A DNA stretch of 64,000 nt from Rufibacter sp. DG15C (GTDB taxonomy: Bacteria; Bacteroidota; Bacteroidia; Cytophagales; Hymenobacteraceae), in the NCBI RefSeq assembly GCF_001577755.1, contig NZ_CP010776.1:434001-498000 (forward strand), in the 5' to 3' direction. Position numbers and translations under genes: made by a program. The notes beneath the pieces are model-generated. The model saw nothing but the letters and a program-made list of their open reading frames with translations. It ran no database searches and was not told where the DNA came from. Shown one piece after another: positions 17,960 through 25,943 of this stretch; positions within the stretch are counted from its first letter, which is position 1, and each line of letters begins with the position of its first letter.

Positions 17960-19969
17960 ATGCCACTACTTCGACTCTTTTGCCTTTTTCTGCTGTTTGG
18001 CACCTACAGTCTTGCTACCCTAGGGCAGACAAAATCGCCGTTGCGGTTGCGCCAAAAAGCTGTACCAGACTCGCTCAGAGACCGTACCCCAGATGCAGAG
18101 TTAGTGCTTGAATTCCCCAACCTCAACAAAGTAGCCTTCTATCAGAACCCATCCAAGCTCAAGGCCATTGTAAAGCTTGAGAAGAAGCAAAACTGGTCCA
18201 AAGTCCTGCCGCTGCTGGAGGAATATGTGGGCAATTTTGGGATTGACAATTTCTACCGTGATACCAAGTTGCTCTGGCGTCTAGGGCAGCTGTATGAGAA
18301 ACTTGGCCAGCGCGAAAAAGCCATTGCCTATTACCGCCTGGTACTCAAACACCACCGCACCGACATCAAGCGGGTGCAGTTGTACTATGATTCTTTGGAG
18401 CAGAAAAAATCTGACCTATACGTACCGCTCAAACAGTATTATGAGATTGTGGAGTACCGCAAATCTGTGGCTACCTACAAACCACCGCGCGGCGTGTATA
18501 CCAACATGGGCGATGCCATCAACTCCAAGTCAGAGGATTATGGCCCGGCCGTGCACACAGATAGTGCCTTGTTCATTTACACTTCGCGCCGAAAGGCCAC
18601 CAAAGCCACCGGCACCGATGAGGACCTTTACTTCTCTAAAAACGAAAACGGTTTCTGGCATGAGGGCCAGTCGTTTGGCAAGCCCATCAACAGCATTTAC
18701 AACGAAGGCTCGGCTTGCCTCAGCCGCGATGGCAAGACCTTGTACTTCGCCCGCTGCGAAAGCCCTAACGGTTTTGGCAACTGTGACTTGTATTCTGCTA
18801 CCAAACTGTCTGACGGTTCCTGGGGTCAGCTTAAAAACCTAGGGGCTAACGTTAACAGCAAAGCCTGGGACTCGCAGCCTACCCTTTCACCAAAAGAAGA
18901 CACTCTGTATTTTGCCTCTGACCGCCTGGGTGGTTTTGGACTCTCAGACATCTACTTTATTCATAAACAGAAAAACGGAGAATGGTCTGATGCGAAGAAC
19001 CTAGGGCCGGTGGTAAACACCCGCGAGAGCGAGGTGAGTCCGTATTTCCATCCGTTGTACCAGGTGCTATATTTCAGTTCACGGGGACAGTTGCTCAACT
19101 TCGGGGATTTTGACATTTACAAGACCTACCGCGTGAATGGCCATTGGCAGGAGCCGCGCAATGTGGGCCCGCTGGTGAACGGCAAAGGCAGTGAGTATTA
19201 CTTTACCATTGACGCCGCCTCCAAGAACCTGTACTACGCCCGCTCAGAGGAGAAGGACATGAAGAACCTGGACCTCTTCTCCTTCCCGTTGCCCATGGAA
19301 GCGCACCCACTGGCCGTGACCAAGCTTTCTGGTGTGCTCACAGACTCCATTACCAACAAACCGCTCAACGGCATCATCTCCATCATTGACATGGACAACG
19401 GTGTAGAAGTAGCCTCCAAGTATCTGCGCGACGACGGTTCTTTTGACTTTGACCTCATTGACAACAGCCGGTACATGATGCTCATCCAGAGCCCCGACTT
19501 CTTCTCCATTGAAAAAGAGGTGGACCTGAAGAGTGACACCGTCATGAAAATCATGACCACGCTCATTGACTATAGCATTCCGCTTATCTTCAAGAACCTA
19601 GAGTTTGACGAAGGCAAAGCCGACATTAAAACCGAGATGGAATCCAGCCTGGACCGCATTGTGCTTTTCATGGTAGACCACCCCGAGATCAACCTCAGCA
19701 TTGAAGGCCACACCGACGCTTCCGGTGACCCAGACGCCAACCTGGAACTCTCTAACTGGCGCGCCATCTCCATTAAGAAATACATAGTAGACAAGGGCAA
19801 ATTGGATGAACGCCGCATCCATGCCGTAGGCAAAGGAAGCTCTGAGCCCATCAAAGAAGAGTTTACTTTAGAAGACCGCGCTGTGAACCGCCGCGTAGAG
19901 TTCAAGCTTATACGACCAGGAACTGGCACTTCTGAAAATAAGAATGATAGTGGAGCCGGTGGCTGGTAA
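17960..19969 (+). CDS. OmpA-family protein with TPR and PD40 propeller, PorE-like
   Basis: This 669-residue secreted protein has a signal peptide (1-22), a TPR-like segment (about 65-125), a WD40/PD40-type propeller with repeated LYFA/DIYF strands (about 180-450), a carboxypeptidase regulatory-like domain (about 455-540) and a C-terminal OmpA peptidoglycan-binding domain (IEGHTDASGDPDANLELS, NRRVEFK). That architecture matches PorE of type IX secretion, which links the complex to peptidoglycan, but several Bacteroidota paralogues share it. The gene starts 147 nt from lon on the opposite strand, so both use that gap for promoters. Confidence 0.78.
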   Translation: MPLLRLFCLFLLFGTYSLATLGQTKSPLRLRQKAVPDSLRDRTPDAELVLEFPNLNKVAFYQNPSKLKAIVKLEKKQNWSKVLPLLEEYVGNFGIDNFYRDTKLLWRLGQLYEKLGQREKAIAYYRLVLKHHRTDIKRVQLYYDSLEQKKSDLYVPLKQYYEIVEYRKSVATYKPPRGVYTNMGDAINSKSEDYGPAVHTDSALFIYTSRRKATKATGTDEDLYFSKNENGFWHEGQSFGKPINSIYNEGSACLSRDGKTLYFARCESPNGFGNCDLYSATKLSDGSWGQLKNLGANVNSKAWDSQPTLSPKEDTLYFASDRLGGFGLSDIYFIHKQKNGEWSDAKNLGPVVNTRESEVSPYFHPLYQVLYFSSRGQLLNFGDFDIYKTYRVNGHWQEPRNVGPLVNGKGSEYYFTIDAASKNLYYARSEEKDMKNLDLFSFPLPMEAHPLAVTKLSGVLTDSITNKPLNGIISIIDMDNGVEVASKYLRDDGSFDFDLIDNSRYMMLIQSPDFFSIEKEVDLKSDTVMKIMTTLIDYSIPLIFKNLEFDEGKADIKTEMESSLDRIVLFMVDHPEINLSIEGHTDASGDPDANLELSNWRAISIKKYIVDKGKLDERRIHAVGKGSSEPIKEEFTLEDRAVNRRVEFKLIRPGTGTSENKNDSGAGGW

Positions 19970-20001
19970 ATAGCTAATCAAATTCTTTTAACCCAAACTC
20001 C

Positions 20002-20039
20002 CGTTTTTGGCTTATTTCTCAGGAAACAGGCCAAAAACG
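20002..20039. repeat. 38-nt palindrome, copy 8
   Basis: The left arm has three changes and the right one. The flanks AACTCC and GGAGTT are complementary, lengthening the stem. Confidence 0.9.
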
Positions 20040-20081
20040 GGAGTTCGTTTGAAACATTCTTTATATCGCAAAAAGTAAATC

Positions 20082-20600
20082 ATGGAAGTATTTTTAAGGG
20101 CGAAGCATTGGCAGGTTTTTATACTAGGCGTCTTTTTACACTTATTAGGAACCATATTTTTTACCAGCTCGCCTTCATTACAATTGCTTGGCTCAGCGAC
20201 AGGCATCCTAATGGTTTTCATTTACCCTTTTATGGTCGGGTATTTATTGCAGGATTATTTACCTTCTAGGGTTCAGTTGAAATATACTTTCTTTATTATC
20301 AACAGCTTCCTATGGCTTGGCGCCTATTTGGTGGCATTGATTCTTTTTGAAGGGCAAAAAAAAGAATTCAGTGGTTTGTCCGGCCTACTTTTCTTTTATA
20401 TAGTCTTTGCATTTTTCTATTCATTTGCTTTTCCAGCCAAAGCCATTAAATCTATTGAAATGAGGAGCGAGGCTAGTTTCGGAGACTACTTTTATTATTT
20501 TTTCCTGATGCTTGCCTTCCCTTTAGGCATCTGGATTCTTCAACCTAAAATCAATAAAATAGTAGCACGGGGTAAAACGGCTGCGGAATCTGTGGAGTAA
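20082..20600 (+). CDS. Small multi-pass membrane protein of unknown function
   Basis: The 172-residue protein has about five hydrophobic segments (for example VFILGVFLHLLGTIFF and YTFFIINSFLWLGAYLVAL) and a short charged tail ending RGKTAAESVE. I do not recognise a family. The gene is much richer in A and T than its neighbours, and it is bracketed by palindrome copies at 20002 and 20625, the second of them in a 66-nt perfect-looking hairpin shared with the convergent lipoprotein gene. Confidence 0.6.
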   Translation: MEVFLRAKHWQVFILGVFLHLLGTIFFTSSPSLQLLGSATGILMVFIYPFMVGYLLQDYLPSRVQLKYTFFIINSFLWLGAYLVALILFEGQKKEFSGLSGLLFFYIVFAFFYSFAFPAKAIKSIEMRSEASFGDYFYYFFLMLAFPLGIWILQPKINKIVARGKTAAESVE

Positions 20601-20610
20601 ACCAACTCCC

Positions 20611-20676
20611 TAAGCACAAACTCCCGTTTTTGGCCTGTTTTCTGTAAAACAGGCCAAAAACGGGAGTTTGTGCTTA
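20611..20676. terminator. 66-nt extended palindrome between convergent genes
   Basis: The stem runs TAAGCACAAACTCCCG through the 38-nt core to its full complement CGGGAGTTTGTGCTTA, about 31 bp in total with loop CTGT. It separates two convergent genes and may stop both transcripts, although no T-run follows the stem. Confidence 0.6.
20625..20662. repeat. 38-nt palindrome, copy 9 (consensus copy)
   Basis: Both arms match the consensus exactly, CGTTTTTGGCCTGTTTT and its complement, with loop CTGT. This is the only perfect copy in the window. Confidence 0.95.
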
Positions 20677-20689
20677 GTAGCAATTCTAT

Positions 20690-21502
20690 TTAATTCTTCT
20701 TGGGTAATCCCGGAATCTGAATGGCAGGCGTACGGTCTTCTGGGCGGGGGGCGTCTTTTCTGAGTTTCTTGCCACCCACGTTCACAATCAGGCCAATACT
20801 CATGACAGAGTTACCAGCGGTCATAAATTCTCGGTTCTTCAACCCGAAGTTACTGCCGCTGGTGTATTGTAACTGGATGTTGGGCGTAAGGTGCAGGCGC
20901 GTGTAGAAGACCGGCTCAAAGAAGATGTTGTCCTCAGTGGCTTGCTTGATGTCGTTTCGCAGGAATTCGCTCATGTTCACCCGGCTCATGCGCAGGGCGG
21001 TTCCGTAATTAAGCGTGTGCTCATTCCCGAAGAGCCTGAGCAGGCGTTTCTTTCTAGACGAGTAGTTGACTTGCAGAAAGACCTTGTTGAAGGTCACCTC
21101 CTGGCGGTCATAGGTCATCATTCCCTCAGGTGTGGAGTCTTTGAAGGTACGATCGCTGCTGCCGCGGCCAAGGCCGGCATAGACTTCCAGGATGCGGTTC
21201 TGGTTGGGACCAAACGTGGTAAAGTAGCCCCCTCCGGCCTCCAGCAGATTATGCCGAAAATCTTTCTTCCGGGAATCATTGTTCATCATGGCGCCACTCA
21301 CCAAAACGCCCACATGGTCTGTGACCGCGTACGCTGAGTTAAAGCTGGCATTGCCTTTTAAGGTGATATGGGCACTGGTACTTAGTTCGCCTTGTGAGGT
21401 GAGCATGGGGGTATTGGGTACATTGGGCATGTACACACTAGAACAACTGGTGGCGCCTAAGGCCAAAACAATGGCAGTAACCTTGAGTAACTGTTTTTTC
21501 AT
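20690..21502 (-). CDS. Outer-membrane lipoprotein with beta-barrel-like body
   Basis: The 270-residue protein has a lipoprotein signal with lipobox LGATSC (lipidated Cys20). The body has many short amphipathic strands with aromatic ends (FNKVFLQVNYSSRKKRLL, PNIQLQYTSGSNFG), as expected for an eight-to-ten-strand barrel or transport-type surface protein. The C-terminal tail is proline/basic-rich. No function is claimed. It ends 14 nt from the extended palindrome. Confidence 0.7.
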   Translation of the reverse strand: MKKQLLKVTAIVLALGATSCSSVYMPNVPNTPMLTSQGELSTSAHITLKGNASFNSAYAVTDHVGVLVSGAMMNNDSRKKDFRHNLLEAGGGYFTTFGPNQNRILEVYAGLGRGSSDRTFKDSTPEGMMTYDRQEVTFNKVFLQVNYSSRKKRLLRLFGNEHTLNYGTALRMSRVNMSEFLRNDIKQATEDNIFFEPVFYTRLHLTPNIQLQYTSGSNFGLKNREFMTAGNSVMSIGLIVNVGGKKLRKDAPRPEDRTPAIQIPGLPKKN

Positions 21503-21551
21503 AAAAAATCGCTTTCCCTATTTCTTAGCACGCAAACCTAAAAGGTCGCGA

Positions 21552-22055
21552 TTACAACGTCACGGTATGCTGAGTATCCCCTGACCGGCTCAGCACCGAC
21601 TTCTTCTTGGCGCCTACCTGCAGGTTGAGGATGTTGGTTTGGTCATCAAACAACTCCATCAGCAAATCATTCTGCACAAAAAGGCTCTGCGCAGGAGCCT
21701 TGCCAGCCGGTATCTCAATATAGAGCCAGATGGCGTCTGCTTCTTCTTGGGCGCCCACAAACTTTTGCGTGGGCTTAGCACCTTTGCTACCCGAGATGGT
21801 GACGTGCGCTTGCAGATAGTCGGCGATGAGTTTGTTCACGCGCTCAGACTTGTCCAGTCTAATGCTGGTCTTGTGGCGCTTGCTCAGGGCATCTTCCAAA
21901 TCATCTGCAAACAATCGGATGGAGAGCTCATAGCTCTGCGTTTTGGGGTTGTAGCGGGCGTCTGTGATGCTGGTATGAAAGTCATGCGCCCACGCCTGAA
22001 CAGGAAGCAGGGAAACGGCCAGCAAAGCAAAATATAAAGCCTTTCTAATATTCAT
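21552..22055 (-). CDS. DUF6702 family secreted protein
   Basis: The 167-residue protein has a signal peptide of about 23 residues (ending VQAWA), after which HDFHTSITDARYNPKTQSYE-type sequence leads into an SIRLFADDLEDALS block. This pattern is typical of the DUF6702 family, small periplasmic proteins in Bacteroidota of unknown role. It sits 115 nt downstream of rseP on the same strand, behind a hairpin, and 49 nt upstream of the preceding lipoprotein gene. Confidence 0.7.
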   Translation of the reverse strand: MNIRKALYFALLAVSLLPVQAWAHDFHTSITDARYNPKTQSYELSIRLFADDLEDALSKRHKTSIRLDKSERVNKLIADYLQAHVTISGSKGAKPTQKFVGAQEEADAIWLYIEIPAGKAPAQSLFVQNDLLMELFDDQTNILNLQVGAKKKSVLSRSGDTQHTVTL

Positions 22056-22071
22056 GTGTTCTTTTAAACAG

Positions 22072-22100
22072 GAAGAGACGCAATTTTATTGCGTCTCTTC
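22072..22100 (-). terminator. Hairpin between rseP and the DUF6702 gene
   Basis: The stem GAAGAGACGCAA pairs with its complement (loop TTTAT or similar). It lies 17 nt upstream of the DUF6702 start and could end rseP transcription, but it has no long T-run on the minus strand. Confidence 0.5.
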
Positions 22101-22137
22101 TGGCTCTTATTATGTTTTAAACTTCAAAAAGAAGCCT

Positions 22138-22168
22138 TACGTCTTGTGACTTAAATCTTGCGTCTAAA
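22138..22168. repeat. TCTTGCGTCT word-family stretch
   Basis: The words GTCTTGTGACTTAAATCTTGCGTCT belong to the family seen at 7651 and 32603. It ends 3 nt before the rseP stop. Confidence 0.45.
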
Positions 22169-22170
22169 TG

Positions 22171-23484
22171 CTATTTGAAAAGCAATTTAAAGAAGTCATT
22201 GAAAATGGCAAAGGCCATCAAGCCCAACAACAACACCATGCCCACCTTTTGCGCGTTCTCCAGGAACTTGTCACTTGGCTTACGGCCCGACACAATCTCG
22301 TAGGTCAGGAACATCACGTGGCCACCGTCCAAGGCTGGAATGGGCAAGAAGTTCATGAACGCCAGCACCATGGACAACATGGCCGTGATGGTCCAGAAGT
22401 TAATCCAAGAGAAGGTTCCGCCAAAAATCTGGGCAATGCCAATAGGTCCGCTCAAGGCTTTAGAAGCAGAAACTTCGGCTCTGAAAATCTTCCCGAAGCC
22501 TTTGATGTTGGTAGTGATCACAGAGAACGCTTTTTCGGCGCCCAACGGAATAGACTCTAGCAGGCCATAATGGTGCGTAGCGCGCGGCAAGAGCAGTTCT
22601 GGGTAGAAACCCAAGGTACCATCCTCTTCTACTGTTGGCTTCAGGGTTAAAGGCTTGCCGGCTCTTTCAATCTGCAAAGGAACCGTCTTGGCTTTGTGAT
22701 CCACCAAGGCCGCCTGAAACTCATGGAAAAACTGGATAGGCTGGTCGCCAATCTTCAAAATCTTGTCACCGGCCTGTAAACCAGCTTTGTCTGCGGCACT
22801 GCCAGATTTCACGCTGCCAATCACAAACGGCTCACGCGGTAGGATGAACCCAACTTTGTCATTATCCGCAAGCTTGTCCATCAAATTAGAGGGTACCGGA
22901 ATGTTCAGGCGCTGTCCGTCACGTTCCACGGTGTAAGACCCGTTGCGGTCTAGCAAAACCTCTGGGCTGTACACATCCTGGAACTCCACTAAAGGCTTTC
23001 CATTGATGCCTACTACTTTGTCACCGTCCTTCAGGCCAATCTGCTGGCCAATCTCGTTGGTGACAATGCCATATTTCACGTCATCGGCTAAGAGGTAACG
23101 GTCACCGTAGTACCAGGTAAGGCCCGCGTAAATGATGATACCGGTAATCACGTTGAAAATGATTCCACCCATCATCACAATAAGACGTTGCCAGGCGGGT
23201 TTGGCCCTAAATTCCCACGGTTGTGGCTCCTGGTTCAAGGTAGCCGTGTCCAGCGACTCGTCCACCATTCCTGAGATTTTCACAAAGCCGCCCAGCGGGA
23301 TCATGCCAATCATGTACTCGGTCTCTCCTACTTGCTTGCTCACTAATTTAGGAGGGAACCCGATGGCGTATTTCTCTACGCGCATCCCAAACCATTTGGC
23401 GGTCAGCATGTGACCCAGTTCATGTATTCCCACTAAGATGGTCAGCCCCAGAATTAACTGGCCGGCCATTACTAAAGCATCCAT
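22171..23484 (-). CDS. rseP: Site-2 metalloprotease RseP
   Basis: This 437-residue inner-membrane zinc protease cuts anti-sigma factors and remnant signal peptides. The first membrane segment carries HELGH (His21, Glu22, His25), the zinc site. Two PDZ-like domains occupy about residues 130-290 (SAADKAGLQAGDKILKI), and the last membrane region has NFLPIPALDGGH with the third metal ligand. The length is standard. It follows dxr with a 92-nt gap, the common dxr-rseP order in Bacteroidota, consistent with one transcript. Confidence 0.95.
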   Translation of the reverse strand: MDALVMAGQLILGLTILVGIHELGHMLTAKWFGMRVEKYAIGFPPKLVSKQVGETEYMIGMIPLGGFVKISGMVDESLDTATLNQEPQPWEFRAKPAWQRLIVMMGGIIFNVITGIIIYAGLTWYYGDRYLLADDVKYGIVTNEIGQQIGLKDGDKVVGINGKPLVEFQDVYSPEVLLDRNGSYTVERDGQRLNIPVPSNLMDKLADNDKVGFILPREPFVIGSVKSGSAADKAGLQAGDKILKIGDQPIQFFHEFQAALVDHKAKTVPLQIERAGKPLTLKPTVEEDGTLGFYPELLLPRATHHYGLLESIPLGAEKAFSVITTNIKGFGKIFRAEVSASKALSGPIGIAQIFGGTFSWINFWTITAMLSMVLAFMNFLPIPALDGGHVMFLTYEIVSGRKPSDKFLENAQKVGMVLLLGLMAFAIFNDFFKLLFK

Positions 23485-23576
23485 TTGTTATGGTTATAAG
23501 GTGTAGCGACTCTTTGGCGTGTGCTGTCTGGTCGCAGTATGTGTCTTTTTGTTGTTTTGCTGGAAGGGTCAGGCCC

Positions 23577-24731
23577 TTAGGCATGTACTCTTTCCTGCGC
23601 TAAACGACGGGCTTCCTGGTCTGTCTGAATAAAGTCGTCCAAAGAAGGATTGGCAATATACGCAACTTTGTTGAGACAGTCAGAAATGAGGTCAGACATC
23701 TCTAAAAACCCAATCTCCTCGCGCAAAAACGCCGCTACGGCCACTTCATTGGCGGCATTGAGCACGCACGGCGCGTTGCCGCCCTTCTCCATAGCCGCAA
23801 ACGCCAAGCCCAGGTTCTGAAACGTTTCCAGGTCAGGCTTCTCAAAGGTGAGTTGCGGATAGTCCATGAAGTTGAACCGCGGGTAGTTGGATTTCAAACG
23901 GTTTGGATAGCCCAAGGCGTATTGGATGGGCAGTTTCATATCGGGCAGGCCCATCTGTGCCTTCAAGGAACCGTCCTCAAACTGAACGAGCGAGTGCACA
24001 ATAGATTGCGGATGCACCACTACTTCTATCTGGTTATTCTGCAAGCCAAACAACCATTTCGCCTCAATCACCTCCAAGCCTTTGTTCATAAGTGAGGCCG
24101 AGTCAATGGTAATCTTGGCGCCCATCTCCCAGTTAGGGTGTTTTAAGGCTTGCGCTCTTGTCACCGTTTCTAAAAACGTGCGGTCCTTGCCCCTGAACGG
24201 CCCACCCGAAGCGGTCAGGATGATTTTCTCAATGGGATTGTGGAATTCGCCGGTGAGGCATTGAAAGATGGCGCTGTGCTCAGAATCCACAGGATAGATG
24301 TTCACCGCTTTCTCTTTGGCCAGGTCTGTAATCAACTGTCCTGCCACTACCAACGTCTCTTTGTTGGCTAGCGCGATGGTCTTACCCGCCTCAATGGCTT
24401 TGATGGTAGGCAACAGCCCCGCGTAGCCCACCATGGCCGTCAGGACAATATCCACGGTGTCCATCTGCACCACAGAACTCACCGCGTTCAGGCTGGCATA
24501 CACCTTGATAGGATGCGATGCCAAGGCGTCCCGCACCTTGTCATACAGGTCTTCTTGCGTGATGACCACGGCGTTGGGCTGTACGGCGATGGCTTGGGCA
24601 ATGAGCAAGTCTGCGTTAGAATGGGCCGTTAGGACCTCTACCTCAAACGCATGCGGTTGCGCTTGAATTACTTCCAGGGCCTGGGTGCCTATTGAGCCGG
24701 TTGAGCCAAGAATGGCTACTCGTTTCTTCAT
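23577..24731 (-). CDS. dxr: 1-deoxy-D-xylulose-5-phosphate reductoisomerase
   Basis: This enzyme rearranges and reduces DXP to methylerythritol 4-phosphate, committing carbon to non-mevalonate isoprenoid synthesis. The NADPH fold begins ILGSTGSIGTQALEVI (7-22); metal and substrate blocks include PVDSEHSAIFQCL and LTASGGPFRG, with KMTIDSAS-like KITIDSASLMNKGLEVIEA. At 384 residues it is normal length. A palindrome copy begins 17 nt upstream of the ATG, occupying the space where a promoter or leader would be. Confidence 0.96.
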   Translation of the reverse strand: MKKRVAILGSTGSIGTQALEVIQAQPHAFEVEVLTAHSNADLLIAQAIAVQPNAVVITQEDLYDKVRDALASHPIKVYASLNAVSSVVQMDTVDIVLTAMVGYAGLLPTIKAIEAGKTIALANKETLVVAGQLITDLAKEKAVNIYPVDSEHSAIFQCLTGEFHNPIEKIILTASGGPFRGKDRTFLETVTRAQALKHPNWEMGAKITIDSASLMNKGLEVIEAKWLFGLQNNQIEVVVHPQSIVHSLVQFEDGSLKAQMGLPDMKLPIQYALGYPNRLKSNYPRFNFMDYPQLTFEKPDLETFQNLGLAFAAMEKGGNAPCVLNAANEVAVAAFLREEIGFLEMSDLISDCLNKVAYIANPSLDDFIQTDQEARRLAQERVHA

Positions 24732-24747
24732 GTAAAAAAGTAAAAGC

Positions 24748-24785
24748 CGTTTTTGGGCTGCTTTTGCGAAAATAGGGGAAAAACG
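24748..24785. repeat. 38-nt palindrome, copy 10
   Basis: The arms have two and three changes; the right flank is GGAGTTT. It lies 17 nt upstream of the dxr start codon. Confidence 0.75.
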
Positions 24786-24837
24786 GGAGTTTCTTGCGTT
24801 TAAAACTTACGCTGGCTATAAACCCTTGCCTAGAATT

Positions 24838-25199
24838 TTAAAAGAACCAGACTACCAGAATAAAAAGGGCAATACTCCCAAAAATGTATGCCAACAGATA
24901 AGTTGCAATGTTTGGCCAATTCTCATTCTCAAACGAACGCTTGATGTGCGTATCCCTTCTGCCCATCCACCAGTCAGTCCAAAGCCCAGCTACGCCACCT
25001 ATGAATAAGCAATAAAATCCTCTTTAGGCACTTGAACGCCTTGCCGCTGAAACACCGCATGTAGCAGAAGCAGAAGAGTGGTAACATTCAGAAAAACTAG
25101 ACCTGTATAGAACCTGAAGGCGTAATTATAACCCTCATATCCCTCTTCCAGCCTCCTTTTGTAGATGGCGTAATACATCATCTCATAAAACCTCACCAT
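24838..25199 (-). pseudogene. Small membrane protein gene split by a one-base frameshift
   Basis: The first part from ATG 25199 (MVRFYEMMYYAIYKRRLEE, then a membrane segment FYTGLVFLNVTTLLLLLHAVF) stops at 24999 after EDFIAYS. One base later the frame continues as YCLFIGGVAGLWTDWWMGRRD, then a membrane segment ending ILVVWFF at 24838. One extra T in the minus-strand run of four (plus-strand A run 25014-25017) would join both into one 120-residue protein with three membrane segments. The total length is 3n-1, as expected for one lost base. It is either a recent break, a base-call error or a variable run. A reading from TTG 25232 would include the palindrome, so ATG 25199 is preferred. Confidence 0.65.
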
Positions 25200-25210
25200 T
25201 TGCCTTGTTC

Positions 25211-25248
25211 CGTTTTTAGCTTGTTTTACCAAAAATAGCCCAAAAACG
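25211..25248. repeat. 38-nt palindrome, copy 11
   Basis: Each arm has two changes. It lies between the split membrane gene, 12 nt from its ATG, and the stop of the lipoprotein gene. Confidence 0.85.
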
Positions 25249-25259
25249 GGAAAGTAGTA

Positions 25260-25841
25260 TTAGCAACCGCACTCACCCAAAAACGGCACTGTCTGGGTAG
25301 CCCCGGTTTTCAAATCCTTCACTTGCATAAGGCCTTTCTTGGAAGCTACCTCGTCACCAGTCTGTTTGCTGTCTTGAATGGATACGCTCACCTCATACCG
25401 ACCCTTCGGGTCTTTGTAAGGCGAATTCAAGGTGGATGGGTTGCCTTTTGCTGCGCCAACTAGGGGAATTTTAGTGCCGTTTATAGACACCAATGCCTTT
25501 TGCTGGTAGTCATTGAAGTAGATGAACTTCTCCTGCTTCAATTCCTGCTCGTTCCGGGCAAAGTAGCAGGCGCAGCCCCTGAACTCATCTAAATACCCAT
25601 TGATAACATCCACCTCCATAGAAGGTTTTTGCGGCTCCAGGCTAGCAATGACTTTCTCCGGTTTGGACACTTCAGATAGGGTGTCTGCTACTGTTGTTTT
25701 CTTTGTAGTATCTGTTTTCATAGGCTCTGTTATGGTTTGAGCAGAAGAAGTAGTGGTAGTTTCCCGAACCGTTTTATTCTCACTACATCCTACCAACACA
25801 GTAGCACAAAGGCCTAGAACGAAGGAAGAAAAATATCGCAT
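25260..25841 (-). CDS. Lipoprotein with cysteine motifs, unknown function
   Basis: The 193-residue protein starts best at ATG 25841 (MRYFSSFVLGLCATVLVGC), where a clear lipobox VLVGC appears; the frame extends to 25877 but would spoil the signal. A Thr/Ser-rich linker of about 60 residues follows, then a folded domain with CACYFARNEQEL (CxC), a DYQQKALVSINGTKIPLV beta region and a terminal GECGC. The paired cysteines suggest disulfides or metal binding. I know no function. The gene lies near the GH3 gene on the same strand, 66 nt away. Confidence 0.7.
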   Translation of the reverse strand: MRYFSSFVLGLCATVLVGCSENKTVRETTTTSSAQTITEPMKTDTTKKTTVADTLSEVSKPEKVIASLEPQKPSMEVDVINGYLDEFRGCACYFARNEQELKQEKFIYFNDYQQKALVSINGTKIPLVGAAKGNPSTLNSPYKDPKGRYEVSVSIQDSKQTGDEVASKKGLMQVKDLKTGATQTVPFLGECGC

Positions 25842-25943
25842 GTCGTTTTTAATTGATCTAAGACCGCATACGGACATTTTCCTGGAAGGCTACTTTTCCT
25901 TCCCTCACTCCCATCACTTTTTTTAGATACGTGCAATTTTCCC

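Noticed and set aside
20625-20662. The 38-nt palindromes as ordinary intrinsic terminators
   Set aside because: The stem has no T-run after it (the Ts are in the 5' arm), several copies lie in divergent gaps or right before start codons, and one is inside mutB.
23537-23577. A thirtieth palindrome copy before rseP
   Set aside because: The words TTTTTGTTGTTTTGC and CAGGCCC are similar, but arms do not pair and more than half the positions differ.
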